The translations under genes were made by a program, and so were the position numbers. From Bosea sp. RAC05 (GTDB lineage: Bacteria; Pseudomonadota; Alphaproteobacteria; Rhizobiales; Beijerinckiaceae): a DNA stretch of 64,000 nucleotides. The notes under the pieces were generated by a model. It was not told the DNA's origin. It made no database searches and saw only the letters and a list, made by a program, of their open reading frames with translations. The stretch spans positions 2,838,001-2,902,000 of the forward strand of contig NZ_CP016464.1 of the NCBI RefSeq assembly GCF_001713455.1. Reading direction: 5' to 3'. This document shows, piece after piece, positions 19,565-29,001 of this stretch (position 1 is the first letter of the stretch; each line of letters starts with the position of its first letter).

Positions 19565-21154
19565 GTGCCCGCCGAGAGCCGCGCGGTGAAGAGCCTCGTC
19601 CTGATCCTCGGCGACCAGCTCAGCCGCGACCTCTCCGCGCTCGACGGCTTTGACCCCCAGCGAGACGTCGTGCTGATGGTCGAGGTGGCGGAGGAGACGA
19701 CCTATGTCCCCCATCACAAGCAGAAGATCGCCTTCATTCTCGCGGCGATGCGCCATTTTGCGCAGGAGTTGCGCGAGGAGGGGCTGAGCGTCGACTATGT
19801 CGCGCTCGACGATCCCGCCAATACCGGCTCCTTCTCGGGCGAGTTGGCGCGCGCCATCGCCCGCCACCGGCCCGATCGCGTCGTCGTCACCGAGCCCGGC
19901 GAATGGCGCGTGCGCCGGATGATGGACGACTGGGCGCAGGATCTCGGGCTCCCCGTCGAGATCCGCGACGACGACCGCTTCCTCTGCTCGCGTGCCGATT
20001 TCGCCGCCTGGGCCGACGGGCGCAAATCCTATCGCATGGAGTTCTTCTACCGCGAGATGCGCCGTCGCACCGGGCTCTTGATGGAGGATGACGGGCCCGT
20101 CGGCGGGCAATGGAATTTCGACGCGGAGAACCGCAAGCGCCTGCCGGCGTCGCTGACGCTTCCGCCCCGCGGGCGCACGGCCCCGGACGCGGTCACGCGC
20201 GAGGTCATGGCGCTGGTCGCGGACCGTTTTCCGGATCACTTCGGCGATCTCGACGGCTTTGGCTGGGCCGTGACGCGCACCGACGCGCTGGCCGCACTCG
20301 ACCATTTCATCGCGGACGCCCTGCCGTCCTTCGGCGACTATCAGGATGCGATGGCTGAAGATGAGCCGTTCCTCTTCCATGCCTTGCTGTCGCCCTATCT
20401 CAATATCGGCCTGCTGCTGCCGCGCGAGGTCTGTGTCGCCGCCGAGACCGCCTGGCGCGCCGGCAAGGCGCCGCTCAACGCCGTCGAGGGCTTCATCCGC
20501 CAGATCCTCGGCTGGCGCGAATATGTCCGCGGCATCTACTGGCTCGAGATGCCCGCCTATGCGCAGACCAATGCGCTCGCGGCCGACCGCCCTTTGCCCT
20601 GGTTCTACTGGTCGGGCGAGACGGACATGAACTGCATGGCCAACGCCATCGCCGACACCCGCCGCAACGCCTATGCGCATCACATCCAGCGGCTGATGGT
20701 GACCGGCAACTTCGCGCTGCTCGCCGGCATCCGCCCGGCCGAGATCGAGGCCTGGTATCTCGCCGTCTATGCCGACGCCTTCGAATGGGTCGAGCTGCCC
20801 AACACCCACGGGATGGCGATCTTCGCCGATGGTGGGCTGCTGGGCTCGAAGCCCTATGCCGCCTCGGGCGCCTATATCGACCGGATGTCGGATTATTGCG
20901 GGTCCTGCGCCTATGATCCGAAGATCAAGACCGGGAAGGGGGCCTGCCCCTTCAATCCGCTCTACTGGGACTTCCTGATCCGCAACCGCGACCGGCTCGG
21001 CAACAACCCGCGCATGGCGATGCCCTACAAGAATCTGGCCCGGATGACGCCGGCTCATGTCGAGACGATCCGGCGCGAGGCCGCCGCCATCCTCGATGGA
21101 CTCGACGCTCCGCCTTCGGCGCCACCGGCCGGGCAGCCGGACCTGTTCGGCTGA
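19565..21154 (+). CDS. Iron-sulfur cryptochrome/photolyase (FeS-BCP, PhrB-like)
   Basis: This 529-residue protein belongs to the bacterial FeS-BCP branch of cryptochrome/photolyases, whose Agrobacterium member PhrB repairs (6-4) photoproducts using FAD and a [4Fe-4S] cluster. It begins KSLVLILGDQLSRDLSALDGFDPQRDVVLMVEV, typical of the antenna domain. Four cysteines at about residues 357 (DMNCMAN), 445 and 448 (YCGSC) and 461 (GACPF) have the same spacing (88, 3, 13) as the cluster ligands known for PhrB. HIQRLMVTGNFALLAGI and NTHGMAIFADGG lie in the flavin-binding region. The start is GTG 19565 or GTG 19586; the latter begins exactly at the conserved KSLVLILG. Confidence 0.92.
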   Translation: MPAESRAVKSLVLILGDQLSRDLSALDGFDPQRDVVLMVEVAEETTYVPHHKQKIAFILAAMRHFAQELREEGLSVDYVALDDPANTGSFSGELARAIARHRPDRVVVTEPGEWRVRRMMDDWAQDLGLPVEIRDDDRFLCSRADFAAWADGRKSYRMEFFYREMRRRTGLLMEDDGPVGGQWNFDAENRKRLPASLTLPPRGRTAPDAVTREVMALVADRFPDHFGDLDGFGWAVTRTDALAALDHFIADALPSFGDYQDAMAEDEPFLFHALLSPYLNIGLLLPREVCVAAETAWRAGKAPLNAVEGFIRQILGWREYVRGIYWLEMPAYAQTNALAADRPLPWFYWSGETDMNCMANAIADTRRNAYAHHIQRLMVTGNFALLAGIRPAEIEAWYLAVYADAFEWVELPNTHGMAIFADGGLLGSKPYAASGAYIDRMSDYCGSCAYDPKIKTGKGACPFNPLYWDFLIRNRDRLGNNPRMAMPYKNLARMTPAHVETIRREAAAILDGLDAPPSAPPAGQPDLFG

Positions 21155-21256
21155 TCGCGTCCCGCCATTTCCTTCGCGCGCGTTTGCGACGATGCTGCGC
21201 GCCGGCCCGATCGGGGCCTCCGCGGATTCGCTGTCCGCTCTCTGTCCCCAGGCGCG

Positions 21257-22381
21257 ATGTTCCGGTTTCTCCACACCTCCGACCTGCATATCGGCAAGCG
21301 CTTCGGCACCATGCCCGACGAGCTGCGCGGCCGGCTGCGCGAGGCGCGCCATACCGTGCTCGACCGGCTGGCGGCGCAGGCGCGGGCCGGCGGGGCGCAG
21401 ACCGTTCTGCTGGCGGGCGACAGCTTCGACACGGAGACGCCGAGCCCGGCCATGCTGCGCCAGGCGCTCGCCGCCATGGCGGGCCATGCGCCGCTGCGCT
21501 GGATCATCCTGCCCGGCAACCATGACTCGCTGCTCGCCGACGAGCTCTGGGCCGCGACACGCGCCGCCCTGCCGGGCAATGTCGTGCTGGCGACGGAGGC
21601 CGCGCCGCTCGCGCTTGCACCCGATGTCGTGATCCTGCCCGCGCCCTGCACGACGCGGCGCCCGGGCCGCGACCTGACCGACTGGATGGACTCAGCCCCC
21701 ACGCCGGAGGGCGCGCTGCGCATCGGCCTCGCCCATGGCGCGATCCAGAGCTTTTCCGAAGATGGCGGCGGCCTCGACATCATCGCACCCGACCGGGCGA
21801 TACGCGCCGGGCTGGACTATCTCGCGCTGGGCGACTGGCACGGCCAGATGCCGATCGGTCCGCGCAGCTGGTACTCCGGCTCGCCGGAGCCCGACCGCTT
21901 CAAGCATGATGAGCCGGGCCGGGCGCTCTTGGTCTCGCTCGCCGGTCCCGGCGCGGTGCCCGATGTCGCGCCCGTGGAGACCGGCAGCTTCGACTGGCGC
22001 AGCCTGCCGCTCGACCTGCTCTCCGGCGATGATGGTGCCTCGGCTCTGACAGAGCGTCTGCCGGCCGGCCCCGTCCGCCGGCAGACCCTTTTGCGCGTCG
22101 TCGCCGCGGGGCGCCTGCGGCCACAGGCGCGCGCCGGGCTCGAGGCCGCGATCGCGGCGGTCGCGCCGGAATTCGCCTTCCTGCAACTGGACGCCGAGGC
22201 CCTGGCGACGGATTGCGAGAGCGACGATCTCGACGCGATCGACCGGGCCGGGGCGCTGCGCCAGGCCGCGGACGCGCTCCTCACGGAGAGCCTCGACGAG
22301 GCCCGGTCCGCAGCCGAGCGCCAGGCGGCGCGCGACGCGCTGGCGCGGCTGTTCTCCTATTGCGCGGCCATGCCGTCATGA
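21257..22381 (+). CDS. SbcD/Mre11-like DNA repair exonuclease (metallophosphoesterase)
   Basis: This 374-residue calcineurin-like phosphoesterase has the metal-binding motifs of Mre11/SbcD nucleases: FLHTSDLHIGKRFG, LLAGDSFDTETPS (in place of GDxxD), LPGNHDS and GDWHGQ. The order and spacing match the YhaO/SbcD group of exonucleases that work with a Rad50-like ATPase. The next gene is such an ATPase, beginning 10 bp downstream, so the two very likely form a complex for processing DNA ends. It follows the photolyase gene by about 100 bp; together they look like a small DNA-repair cluster. Substrate preference is unknown. Confidence 0.88.
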   Translation: MFRFLHTSDLHIGKRFGTMPDELRGRLREARHTVLDRLAAQARAGGAQTVLLAGDSFDTETPSPAMLRQALAAMAGHAPLRWIILPGNHDSLLADELWAATRAALPGNVVLATEAAPLALAPDVVILPAPCTTRRPGRDLTDWMDSAPTPEGALRIGLAHGAIQSFSEDGGGLDIIAPDRAIRAGLDYLALGDWHGQMPIGPRSWYSGSPEPDRFKHDEPGRALLVSLAGPGAVPDVAPVETGSFDWRSLPLDLLSGDDGASALTERLPAGPVRRQTLLRVVAAGRLRPQARAGLEAAIAAVAPEFAFLQLDAEALATDCESDDLDAIDRAGALRQAADALLTESLDEARSAAERQAARDALARLFSYCAAMPS

Positions 22382-22391
22382 GGTGCCCGGC

Positions 22392-25022
22392 ATGAAGCTG
22401 ACGGCGCTGCGCCTTCACAATGTCCGCCGCTTCGCCGGCCGGGGCGTCGCGGTCGAGGGCATCGGCGACGGCGTCAACGTGCTCTGCGCCGTCAACGAGT
22501 TCGGCAAGTCGACCTGTTTCGACGCGCTTCACGCCCTGTTCTTCCAGCCCCATACCGGCACGCCCGGCGCCGTACAGGGCCTGCGGCCCTATAGCGGCGG
22601 CAACCCGCTGGTCGAGGCCGACATCACGACCGAGAACGGCGCCTTCCGGCTGACGAAGCAGTTCTATGGCGGCAAGCGCGCCATGGTGCGCGAGCTCGCG
22701 TCCGGCCGGCTCGTCGCCCAGGCCGACGAGGCCGAGCGCTTCATCACCAACCTCGTCCAGGCCGGTCCCGGCGGCCCTGCCGGTCTGCTCTGGGTGCGCC
22801 AGGGCATCACCGGCATCGAGCGCCGGGCCAAGAGCGACGAGGAGGGCGAGAAGCGCGCCCGCGAATCCGTCCTGACCTCGGTCCAGGGCGAGGTCGAATC
22901 CCTCACCGGCGGCCGCCGCATGGCGCAGGCGCTCGCGGCCTGCGAGGCGGAGCTGGCGCCTCTCGTCACGGCGACGGGCCGGCCCAAGGCCGGCGGTCCC
23001 TATGCCCAGGCGCTCGAGGAGCGCGACGCGCTGGCCCAGCTGGAGCAGAAGCTTGCGGGCGAATTGCGCGAACTGCGCGACGCGCTCGACCGGCGCCGCA
23101 GCCTGCGGGCCCGGCTCGCCGAGCTGGACGACGCCGAGCGCCATGCGACCCTGCTGCGCGAGGTCGCCCAGGCCGAGGCGGCGCTCGCCGCCGCCCGGGC
23201 CCATGGCGAGGCGCTGCGCACGGCCGAGGTCGAGGCCGCGCTCGCCCGCAATGCCCGCGACGCGGCCCGCGAGGCGCTCGACACGCTGCGCCGCGATCTC
23301 GCGCGGCTGGCGCTGCTGCGCGAACGCGAGGCGGTGAGTCGCGGCCGTCGCGACGAGGCGCTGGCGCGCCAGCGCGCCGCCAACGAGGCCGGGGTGGGCG
23401 CCGCGACCGCGGTCGAGCGGGCTGAAGCCGGGGAGCGTGAGGCGCGCGACCTGCTCGCCCGGCTGGACAAGGCGATGCGCGCTCGGGAGGCCGGCGAAAA
23501 GCTGGCTCGCCTGCGGCAGGAGCATGAGCGCGCGGCCGAGGGACGTGCCGAGATCGAGACGATCGAGGCCGAGCTGAAGGCGCTGCGTCTGCCAGCGGGG
23601 GCGCTGGCGCGGCTGGACGCGCTGGAAAGCGAGCTCGTCGGCTTGCGCGCGACGGCGGCGGCGCGCCGCCCGCTGCTGCGCGTCGCCTATGATCCCGGGA
23701 TCGCCGCCGCCATCCAGCTCGACGGCGTGACGCTGGAAGGCGGCGAGGAGCGCACCCTGTCCGGCGCCGCGACCTTGACCATCGAGGGCATCGGCCGGCT
23801 CGCCATCACCCTGCCGCAGGGTGGCGACGGCGAGGCGGATCTGGCCCGGGCCGAGGCGAGGCGGACCACGCTGCTGGCGGAGCTCGCGGTGGCCGATCTC
23901 GCCGAGGCGCGACGGCGCGACAGCGCAGCCCGCGAGCTGAACGGCCGGCTCGATCTGGCACGGCAGCGCCTGCGGCTGCTGGCGCCGGACGGTCTGCCCG
24001 CGCTGCAGGAGCAGATCGCGCGACTGGAGGCGCAAGGGTCTGGCGCCGAAGAGGCTGAAGGTGATCCCGAAACCGTGCGCGCGAGCCTGGTCGAGACTGA
24101 GGCGCGTGTCGTCGCCGCGCGCCGGGCCCAGCGCGAGGCGCAGGCCGCCCGCGACGCCGCCAATGCGGCCGTCGTCGAGACCGAACGCGCCCTCGCGGGC
24201 GTCGCCTCCGAGCAGGCGGGGCTGGCGGCAGCGCTCGGCCCCGAGCCGGCGCGCGCCGGGCTGGAGGCGCAGCGAACCGCTGCGCTGGCGAAGGCCGAGC
24301 AGGGCTGGTCGGCGGCGCAGGCGCAGCGCGATGCGCTCCAGGCCGGCGCGGTCGACATTCCCGGTGCCGAAGCGAAGTTGCGCCGCATGCGCTCGGTCCT
24401 CGATGGCGCCTCGGCCGAGATCGCGTCACTGCGGGAGGAGGCGGCCGAGTTGAACGGCCGCATCCGCGCCCGCGCCGACGCGGCCGTCGAGGAGGCCTGG
24501 CAGGAGGCGGCGGAGAAGCTCGGCGCGGCCCAGCGGCGCGTGGCGGCGCTGGAGCGCGAGGTGGCGCTGCTGACCCGCCTGCGCAACGCGCTGGAGGCAG
24601 CCCGCACGGAAGCGCGCGACCATTATTTCGCACCGGTAATGACGGAGCTGCGCCCGCTGCTCGGCCTGCTGTTCGAGGATGCGACCGTCACCTTCGACGA
24701 GGAGACGCTGCTGCCGCGCACCGTGAGCCGCAACGGGCTGGAGGAGCCGGTTGGCGTGCTCAGCGGCGGCATGCGCGAGCAGCTCGCGGTGCTGACGCGG
24801 CTCGCCTTCGCGCGGCTTCTGGCCAAGGACGGCCAGCCGGCCCCGGTCATCCTCGACGATGCGCTGGTCTATTCCGACGACGACCGGATCGAGCGCATGT
24901 TCGACGCGCTGCACCGCCAGGCCAGCGGTCAGCAGATCATCGTCTTCTCCTGCCGCCAGCGCGCCTTCGCCCAGCTCGGCGGGACGATTTTGCGGATGGT
25001 GCCGTGGGCGCCGGAGGGCTGA
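22392..25022 (+). CDS. Rad50/SbcC-like (YhaN-type) coiled-coil ATPase
   Basis: This 876-residue ABC-type SMC-like ATPase has a split head: Walker A variant AVNEFGKST at about residue 40 and, at the C-terminus, signature VLSGGMREQLAVLTRLAFARLL, Walker B PVILDDALVYSDDDR and a final switch region IIVFSCRQRAF. Between them are long Ala/Glu/Arg-rich coiled coils. At mid-point (about residues 430-480) the coil is interrupted by a beta-rich segment (VAYDPGIAAAIQLDGVTLEGG) rather than a CxxC zinc hook. ATG 22392 follows GAGGTG. The adjacent SbcD-like nuclease is the expected partner. Classified as YhaN-like; its exact repair role is inferred. Confidence 0.88.
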   Translation: MKLTALRLHNVRRFAGRGVAVEGIGDGVNVLCAVNEFGKSTCFDALHALFFQPHTGTPGAVQGLRPYSGGNPLVEADITTENGAFRLTKQFYGGKRAMVRELASGRLVAQADEAERFITNLVQAGPGGPAGLLWVRQGITGIERRAKSDEEGEKRARESVLTSVQGEVESLTGGRRMAQALAACEAELAPLVTATGRPKAGGPYAQALEERDALAQLEQKLAGELRELRDALDRRRSLRARLAELDDAERHATLLREVAQAEAALAAARAHGEALRTAEVEAALARNARDAAREALDTLRRDLARLALLREREAVSRGRRDEALARQRAANEAGVGAATAVERAEAGEREARDLLARLDKAMRAREAGEKLARLRQEHERAAEGRAEIETIEAELKALRLPAGALARLDALESELVGLRATAAARRPLLRVAYDPGIAAAIQLDGVTLEGGEERTLSGAATLTIEGIGRLAITLPQGGDGEADLARAEARRTTLLAELAVADLAEARRRDSAARELNGRLDLARQRLRLLAPDGLPALQEQIARLEAQGSGAEEAEGDPETVRASLVETEARVVAARRAQREAQAARDAANAAVVETERALAGVASEQAGLAAALGPEPARAGLEAQRTAALAKAEQGWSAAQAQRDALQAGAVDIPGAEAKLRRMRSVLDGASAEIASLREEAAELNGRIRARADAAVEEAWQEAAEKLGAAQRRVAALEREVALLTRLRNALEAARTEARDHYFAPVMTELRPLLGLLFEDATVTFDEETLLPRTVSRNGLEEPVGVLSGGMREQLAVLTRLAFARLLAKDGQPAPVILDDALVYSDDDRIERMFDALHRQASGQQIIVFSCRQRAFAQLGGTILRMVPWAPEG

Positions 25023-25050
25023 GCTTCGATCGTCAGCGTCTGAACCTCAC

Positions 25051-25158
25051 CGTCATCCTGGGCGGAGCGAAGCGACGACCGGGATCCATCAAAGGGCGAC
25101 GTTGTACCCTATGATGGATCCCGGAGCTGCGCTGCTTCGCAGCTTGTCCAGGATGACG
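25051..25158. repeat. 108-bp palindromic intergenic repeat (CGTCAT...ATGACG type)
   Basis: The gap after the ATPase gene holds nested inverted repeats: CGTCATCCTGG (25051-25061) with CCAGGATGACG (25148-25158), GCGAAGC (25067-25073) with GCTTCGC (25134-25140), CCGGGATCCATCA (25079-25091) with TGATGGATCCCGG (25112-25124), and AGGG/CCCT at the tip. It could fold into one long hairpin. Ends CGTCAT/ATGACG match a second element at 33369-33446. It resembles palindromic extragenic repeats common in Hyphomicrobiales and may also terminate the convergent transcripts. Confidence 0.85.
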
Positions 25159-25189
25159 GGGCGTTTCCGAGGGGAAGCCGAGACGCTCA

Positions 25190-26668
25190 CTAGATCGTCG
25201 CGCCGAAATTCCGCTCGGGGTCCATCTCCAGGACGAGTTTGCCGGTCGGCTCGGCGGCTGGGCCACCGGTCCGCGACAGCCAGCGGCCGGAGCCGGGCTT
25301 GGCGTGGAGCGTGCCATCGCTGACGACGACCTCGCCGCGGCGGATCACCGTCTCGGGCCAGCCGGTCACTCGATAGCCGGCAAAGGGTGTGAAGCCGGTC
25401 AGGTCGTGCATAGCCTCATCCGTGATCGTCACCTCTCGCGTCGGGTCCCAGATCGCGATGTCGGCGTCATAGCCCGGCTGGATCGCGCCCTTGCCCGGCA
25501 AGTTGTAGATTTTTGCCGGCGCGGTCGCGGTCAGGTCGACGAAGGCCTCAAGCCCGCGCCCGGCGAATTCGGGCCGGCCCTTCGAGACCAGTGCGTCGAA
25601 CATCAGCGGCAGACGGGTCTCCAGTCCCGGCAGGCCGTTGGCGATCTGCTTGAAGTTGGGGGTCGGCCCGGCGGAGAGCTTGCCGGTCTCGTCGAAGCGG
25701 TAGGGCGCGTGGTCGGAGGAGACCGTCTGGAGATCGCCCAGCGCCAGCGCCTGCCAGAGCGCGTCCTGGTCGGCGGTCTCGCGCGGCGGCGGCGAGCACA
25801 TCCATTTCGCACCTTCCAGGCCGGGCTTGTCGAGATCGGCCTTGGTCATGAACAGATATTGCGGGCAGGTCTCGGCGAAGACCTTGAGGCCCTGGCCGCG
25901 CGCCTGACGGATCACGGCGGCGCCCTCGGCGGTGGAGACGTGGAAGATCATGATCGGCTGGTCGATCAGCGCGGCCTGCGTGATCAGCCGGGTGAAGGCC
26001 TCCGATTCCGAGCCGCGCGGATGGCTGATCGAATGGAATTTCGGCGCGGTGTAGCCGCGCTCGACCAGCTTCTTGCCCATCCAGGAGATCATGCCGTGGT
26101 TCTCGGCATGGACGCAGATCAGGGCGCGGTGCTGGCGCCCCGTCAGCATTAGGTCGAGCAGGGGCTCGTCATCGACCTTGATCAGATCGTAGGTCATGAA
26201 GACCTTGATCGAGGCGTGCCCCTCTTTGATCAGCGCCGGGAGGTCCTGCTTGATCGTCTTCTCGTCGGGGTTCGCGACGATCATGTGGAAGGCGTAGTCG
26301 ATCAGCGCGCCGCGCTTCGCGAGCGCCGCATAGTCGTCGACGACCTTGCGCAGATCGAGCCCGCGATGCTGGGCGGCGAAGGAGACCAGCGTGGTATTGC
26401 CGCCGAAGGCCGCCGAGGTCGTGGCGCTCTCGAAAGTGTCGGCGTTCATCAGCCCGCCGGCCGAGACCTGCTCGACATGGGCGTGCGTATCGATTCCACC
26501 CGGCAGGACGAACTTGCCGGTCGCGTCGATCTCGCATGCGCCCTTGCCGAGCCCGGTGCCAATCGCCGCGATCTTGCCGTCCTTCACGGCGACATCGGCA
26601 ACGAAATGCGCGGTCGATGTGCCTACGGTCCCGCCGCGAATGACCAGGTCGAAGGGTTGCGTCGTCAT
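25190..26668 (-). CDS. Dihydropyrimidinase/hydantoinase-family amidohydrolase
   Basis: This 492-residue enzyme is an amidohydrolase of the cyclic-amide group that opens dihydropyrimidine or hydantoin rings. It shows the usual start FDLVIRGGTVGTSTAHFVADVAVKDGKIAAIG, metal ligands GGIDTHAHVE, the carboxylated lysine segment ASIKVFMTYD, histidines in CVHAENH and FHVSTAEGA, and SSDHAPYRFDETGKL. ATG 26668 follows GGGAGAAC, a good ribosome site. No pyrimidine-degradation genes are adjacent; it is monocistronic here and bounded by the palindromic repeat. Dihydropyrimidinase, D-hydantoinase and allantoinase are alternatives; sequence alone favours the first two. Confidence 0.88.
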   Translation of the reverse strand: MTTQPFDLVIRGGTVGTSTAHFVADVAVKDGKIAAIGTGLGKGACEIDATGKFVLPGGIDTHAHVEQVSAGGLMNADTFESATTSAAFGGNTTLVSFAAQHRGLDLRKVVDDYAALAKRGALIDYAFHMIVANPDEKTIKQDLPALIKEGHASIKVFMTYDLIKVDDEPLLDLMLTGRQHRALICVHAENHGMISWMGKKLVERGYTAPKFHSISHPRGSESEAFTRLITQAALIDQPIMIFHVSTAEGAAVIRQARGQGLKVFAETCPQYLFMTKADLDKPGLEGAKWMCSPPPRETADQDALWQALALGDLQTVSSDHAPYRFDETGKLSAGPTPNFKQIANGLPGLETRLPLMFDALVSKGRPEFAGRGLEAFVDLTATAPAKIYNLPGKGAIQPGYDADIAIWDPTREVTITDEAMHDLTGFTPFAGYRVTGWPETVIRRGEVVVSDGTLHAKPGSGRWLSRTGGPAAEPTGKLVLEMDPERNFGATI

Positions 26669-26889
26669 GCTGTTCTCCCGGCAGGCTGGGCGGTGTGGAG
26701 TCGGGCCGCTGCCTTCGACCATAGCAAAGCCGCGGCCACCCGCGAGCGCTGCCCGGCGCAGGGCTATGATGTCTTCGCCGCCGCTATTCGTCGCGCTTAT
26801 AGGGCAGCCGAGCCGACGGCGCTTGCCAGCCGGCCCGAAGCCCGCTCTACCGGCAGGATGAGGATCGCCCGTCTCAGGACAGCCCGCCG

Positions 26890-27897
26890 ATGACCGCGCC
26901 CGAGCCCGCCGCCTGGACGCTTCCCGCGCTGGGCTGGAACGCCTTCTTCGCCGAGCAATGCGGCCCGGAGGACGTTGGCCTGCTGCCGGCCCGCATCGCC
27001 ACCGTCCATCGCGCCCGGATGAGCGCGATCGGGCAGGAGGGGCCGATCCGGCTCGCTCTCCCGGTTCATACCGACACCGGCGCCTACACGGTCGGCGACT
27101 GGGTGCTGGTCGAGCCGGGGACCCATGCGATCGGGCGCCTGCTCGACCGGCGCACCGTGCTGGCGCGCCGTGTCGAGGGCAGCAAGACGCCCCAGCTCGC
27201 CGGCGCCAATATCGACACGCTCTTCATCGTCACCTCCTGCAATGCCGATTTCAACGTCGCGCGGCTGGAGCGCTATCTGGCACTGGCCAATGAGAGCGGC
27301 GCCGAGCCGGTCATCATCCTGACCAAGGCCGATCTCACCGACGCGGCCGAAACCTATCGTGCCCAGGCGGCCGCGCTGCAGCGCGGGCTGGCGGTGGTCG
27401 TCATCAATCCGAAGGAAACCGGCGCCACGGCAGTGCTGGCGCCCTGGTGCGGGGAGGGGCGGACGGTGGCCCTCGTCGGCTCGTCGGGTGTCGGCAAGTC
27501 GACGCTGGTGAACGCGCTGGCGGGGCTGGAGCCCGAGGAGGCGCAGGAGACCGGCGGCATCCGCGCCCGCGACGACAAGGGCCGCCATACCACCACATCG
27601 CGCTCGCTCCACGCCATTGCCGGCGGCGGCTGGGTGATCGACACGCCGGGCATGCGCACGCTCCATGTCAGCGATGCCGCCTCGGGGCTGGAGACGCTCT
27701 TCGCCGAGATCACCGAACTCACCCATCTCTGCCGCTTCCGCGACTGCACCCATGAGCACGAGCCCGGCTGTGCGGTGCAGGCGGCGGTGGCGAGCGGCGC
27801 GGTCGACCCCGCCCGGCTCGCCCGCTGGCGCAAGCTCGACGCCGAGAACAAGGCGAAGACGCCCGAGGCCCGCGGGCCGAAGGGCCGGCGGCGGTAG
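26890..27897 (+). CDS. rsgA: Ribosome small-subunit-dependent GTPase A
   Basis: RsgA (335 residues) is a circularly permuted GTPase that helps mature the 30S subunit. The order of motifs is permuted as expected: an OB-fold N-terminus, G4 LTKADL first, then G1 GSSGVGKSTLVNAL and G3 DTPGMR. The C-terminal zinc knuckle is CRFRDCTHEHEPGC. The 221 bp upstream, between it and the divergent hydantoinase gene, hold no gene or clear site that I can recognise. Its stop codon lies 4 bp from the convergent LysR gene stop. Function is well supported by the complete motif set. Confidence 0.95.
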   Translation: MTAPEPAAWTLPALGWNAFFAEQCGPEDVGLLPARIATVHRARMSAIGQEGPIRLALPVHTDTGAYTVGDWVLVEPGTHAIGRLLDRRTVLARRVEGSKTPQLAGANIDTLFIVTSCNADFNVARLERYLALANESGAEPVIILTKADLTDAAETYRAQAAALQRGLAVVVINPKETGATAVLAPWCGEGRTVALVGSSGVGKSTLVNALAGLEPEEAQETGGIRARDDKGRHTTTSRSLHAIAGGGWVIDTPGMRTLHVSDAASGLETLFAEITELTHLCRFRDCTHEHEPGCAVQAAVASGAVDPARLARWRKLDAENKAKTPEARGPKGRRR

Positions 27898-27901
27898 CGG
27901 T

Positions 27902-28852
27902 CTAGCCGGCGGCCTCGGCCAGCCCCAGGCCCGGATGCAGCCGATCGATCGCCGCGATCTCGGCGCGCAGCTCGGCGATGATCCAGTCGCGGATCTCGCG
28001 GATGAGTGGACGCGCCGGGCGGTTGCGCGGCGTCAGCAGCACGCAGAGCCGGTCGCCCACCGTCAGGCGCTGCGCCGCCGGCACCAGCGCTCCCGACATC
28101 AGGGCATGGGAGACGACGGTGATCCAGCCGAAGGCGATGCCCTGGCCCAGCAGCGCCGCCTGCACCACCACGGCATAATCCGAGAAATTCAGCGTCTTGG
28201 CCGGCCCGGCCCGTCCCGTCGCGAAGGGGGCGTAGTGCTCGGCCCAGTCGGACGGCGCATCGGTGAGCTGGATCACCGTGTTGCCGCTCGTGGCGGGCTC
28301 GGCGGCGCCGGGCTCGCAGCGATAGCCCGGGCTGCAGACCGGCAGCATGACCTCGCGCACCACCAGAGCGTCCGCGGGAACGGGTTCATCCGCTCCGACG
28401 AAGCGCATGCCGAGATCGACATTCTCGACCACACCGCGCAGCGAACCGGCGATCATCTGGAAGCGCAGATCGACCTGCGGGAAGCGGCTCTGGAACCGGT
28501 CCATGCGCGGCATCAGCCAGTGCGTGGTGAACGCCGAGGAGACCGAGATCGTCACCGTCTCCTTGCCGCCGCGCAGCCGCTCGACCTCGCGCAGGCCGGC
28601 CTCGATGCTGCGGAAGCCATCGGCGACGCGGCGATACAGAATTTCGCCCTCGGGCGTCAGCACAGCCCCCCTGCCGCCACGCTCGAACAGCCGCAAGCCG
28701 AGATGGCTCTCGAAGCGCGAGAGCATTCGGCTCACCGCCGGCTGGGTCACGTTCAGCTCCTCGGCCGCGCGCGTGAAACTGCCGCTGCGCGCCGCCGCCT
28801 CGAAGACGAAGAGCGCATTGCTCGAGGACACCATGCGGCGCAGGTCTGACAT
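27902..28852 (-). CDS. LysR-family transcriptional regulator
   Basis: This 316-residue regulator has the LysR winged helix at the N-terminus (NALFVFEAAARSGSFTRAAEELNVTQPAVSRMLSRFESHLGLRLFERGG) and a periplasmic-binding-like effector domain to the C-terminus. It is divergent from a polyamine-type ABC operon whose first gene starts 235 bp away. A 17-bp palindrome with the T-N11-A form lies across its own start codon and a near copy lies in front of the operon, so it probably autoregulates and controls the transporter. The sequence resembles the GcvA/AmpR-like branch. The ligand is unknown, presumably the operon's substrate. Confidence 0.92.
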   Translation of the reverse strand: MSDLRRMVSSSNALFVFEAAARSGSFTRAAEELNVTQPAVSRMLSRFESHLGLRLFERGGRGAVLTPEGEILYRRVADGFRSIEAGLREVERLRGGKETVTISVSSAFTTHWLMPRMDRFQSRFPQVDLRFQMIAGSLRGVVENVDLGMRFVGADEPVPADALVVREVMLPVCSPGYRCEPGAAEPATSGNTVIQLTDAPSDWAEHYAPFATGRAGPAKTLNFSDYAVVVQAALLGQGIAFGWITVVSHALMSGALVPAAQRLTVGDRLCVLLTPRNRPARPLIREIRDWIIAELRAEIAAIDRLHPGLGLAEAAG

Positions 28853-28866
28853 AACATGAGGTTATG
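28850..28866. promoter_or_regulatory. LysR operator-like palindrome, site 1
   Basis: CATAAC-ATGAG-GTTATG is a perfect 6-bp inverted repeat that contains the LysR T-N11-A signature (T 28852, A 28864). It overlaps the LysR start codon, a position fit for autorepression. It aligns with the 17-bp site at 29002-29018. Confidence 0.6.
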
Positions 28867-29001
28867 AAACTCCTGATTATTTGGCAATTGCGAACGAGCC
28901 TCTGAATCCCCTTTCATGGCCCTGTCGATTGCAGCTTGCGGCGACGGGCCCGGCAGAGGCCCGCGCCGCCGGGCGAGCCGACCGGATCCGCGCCGACGCC
29001 A

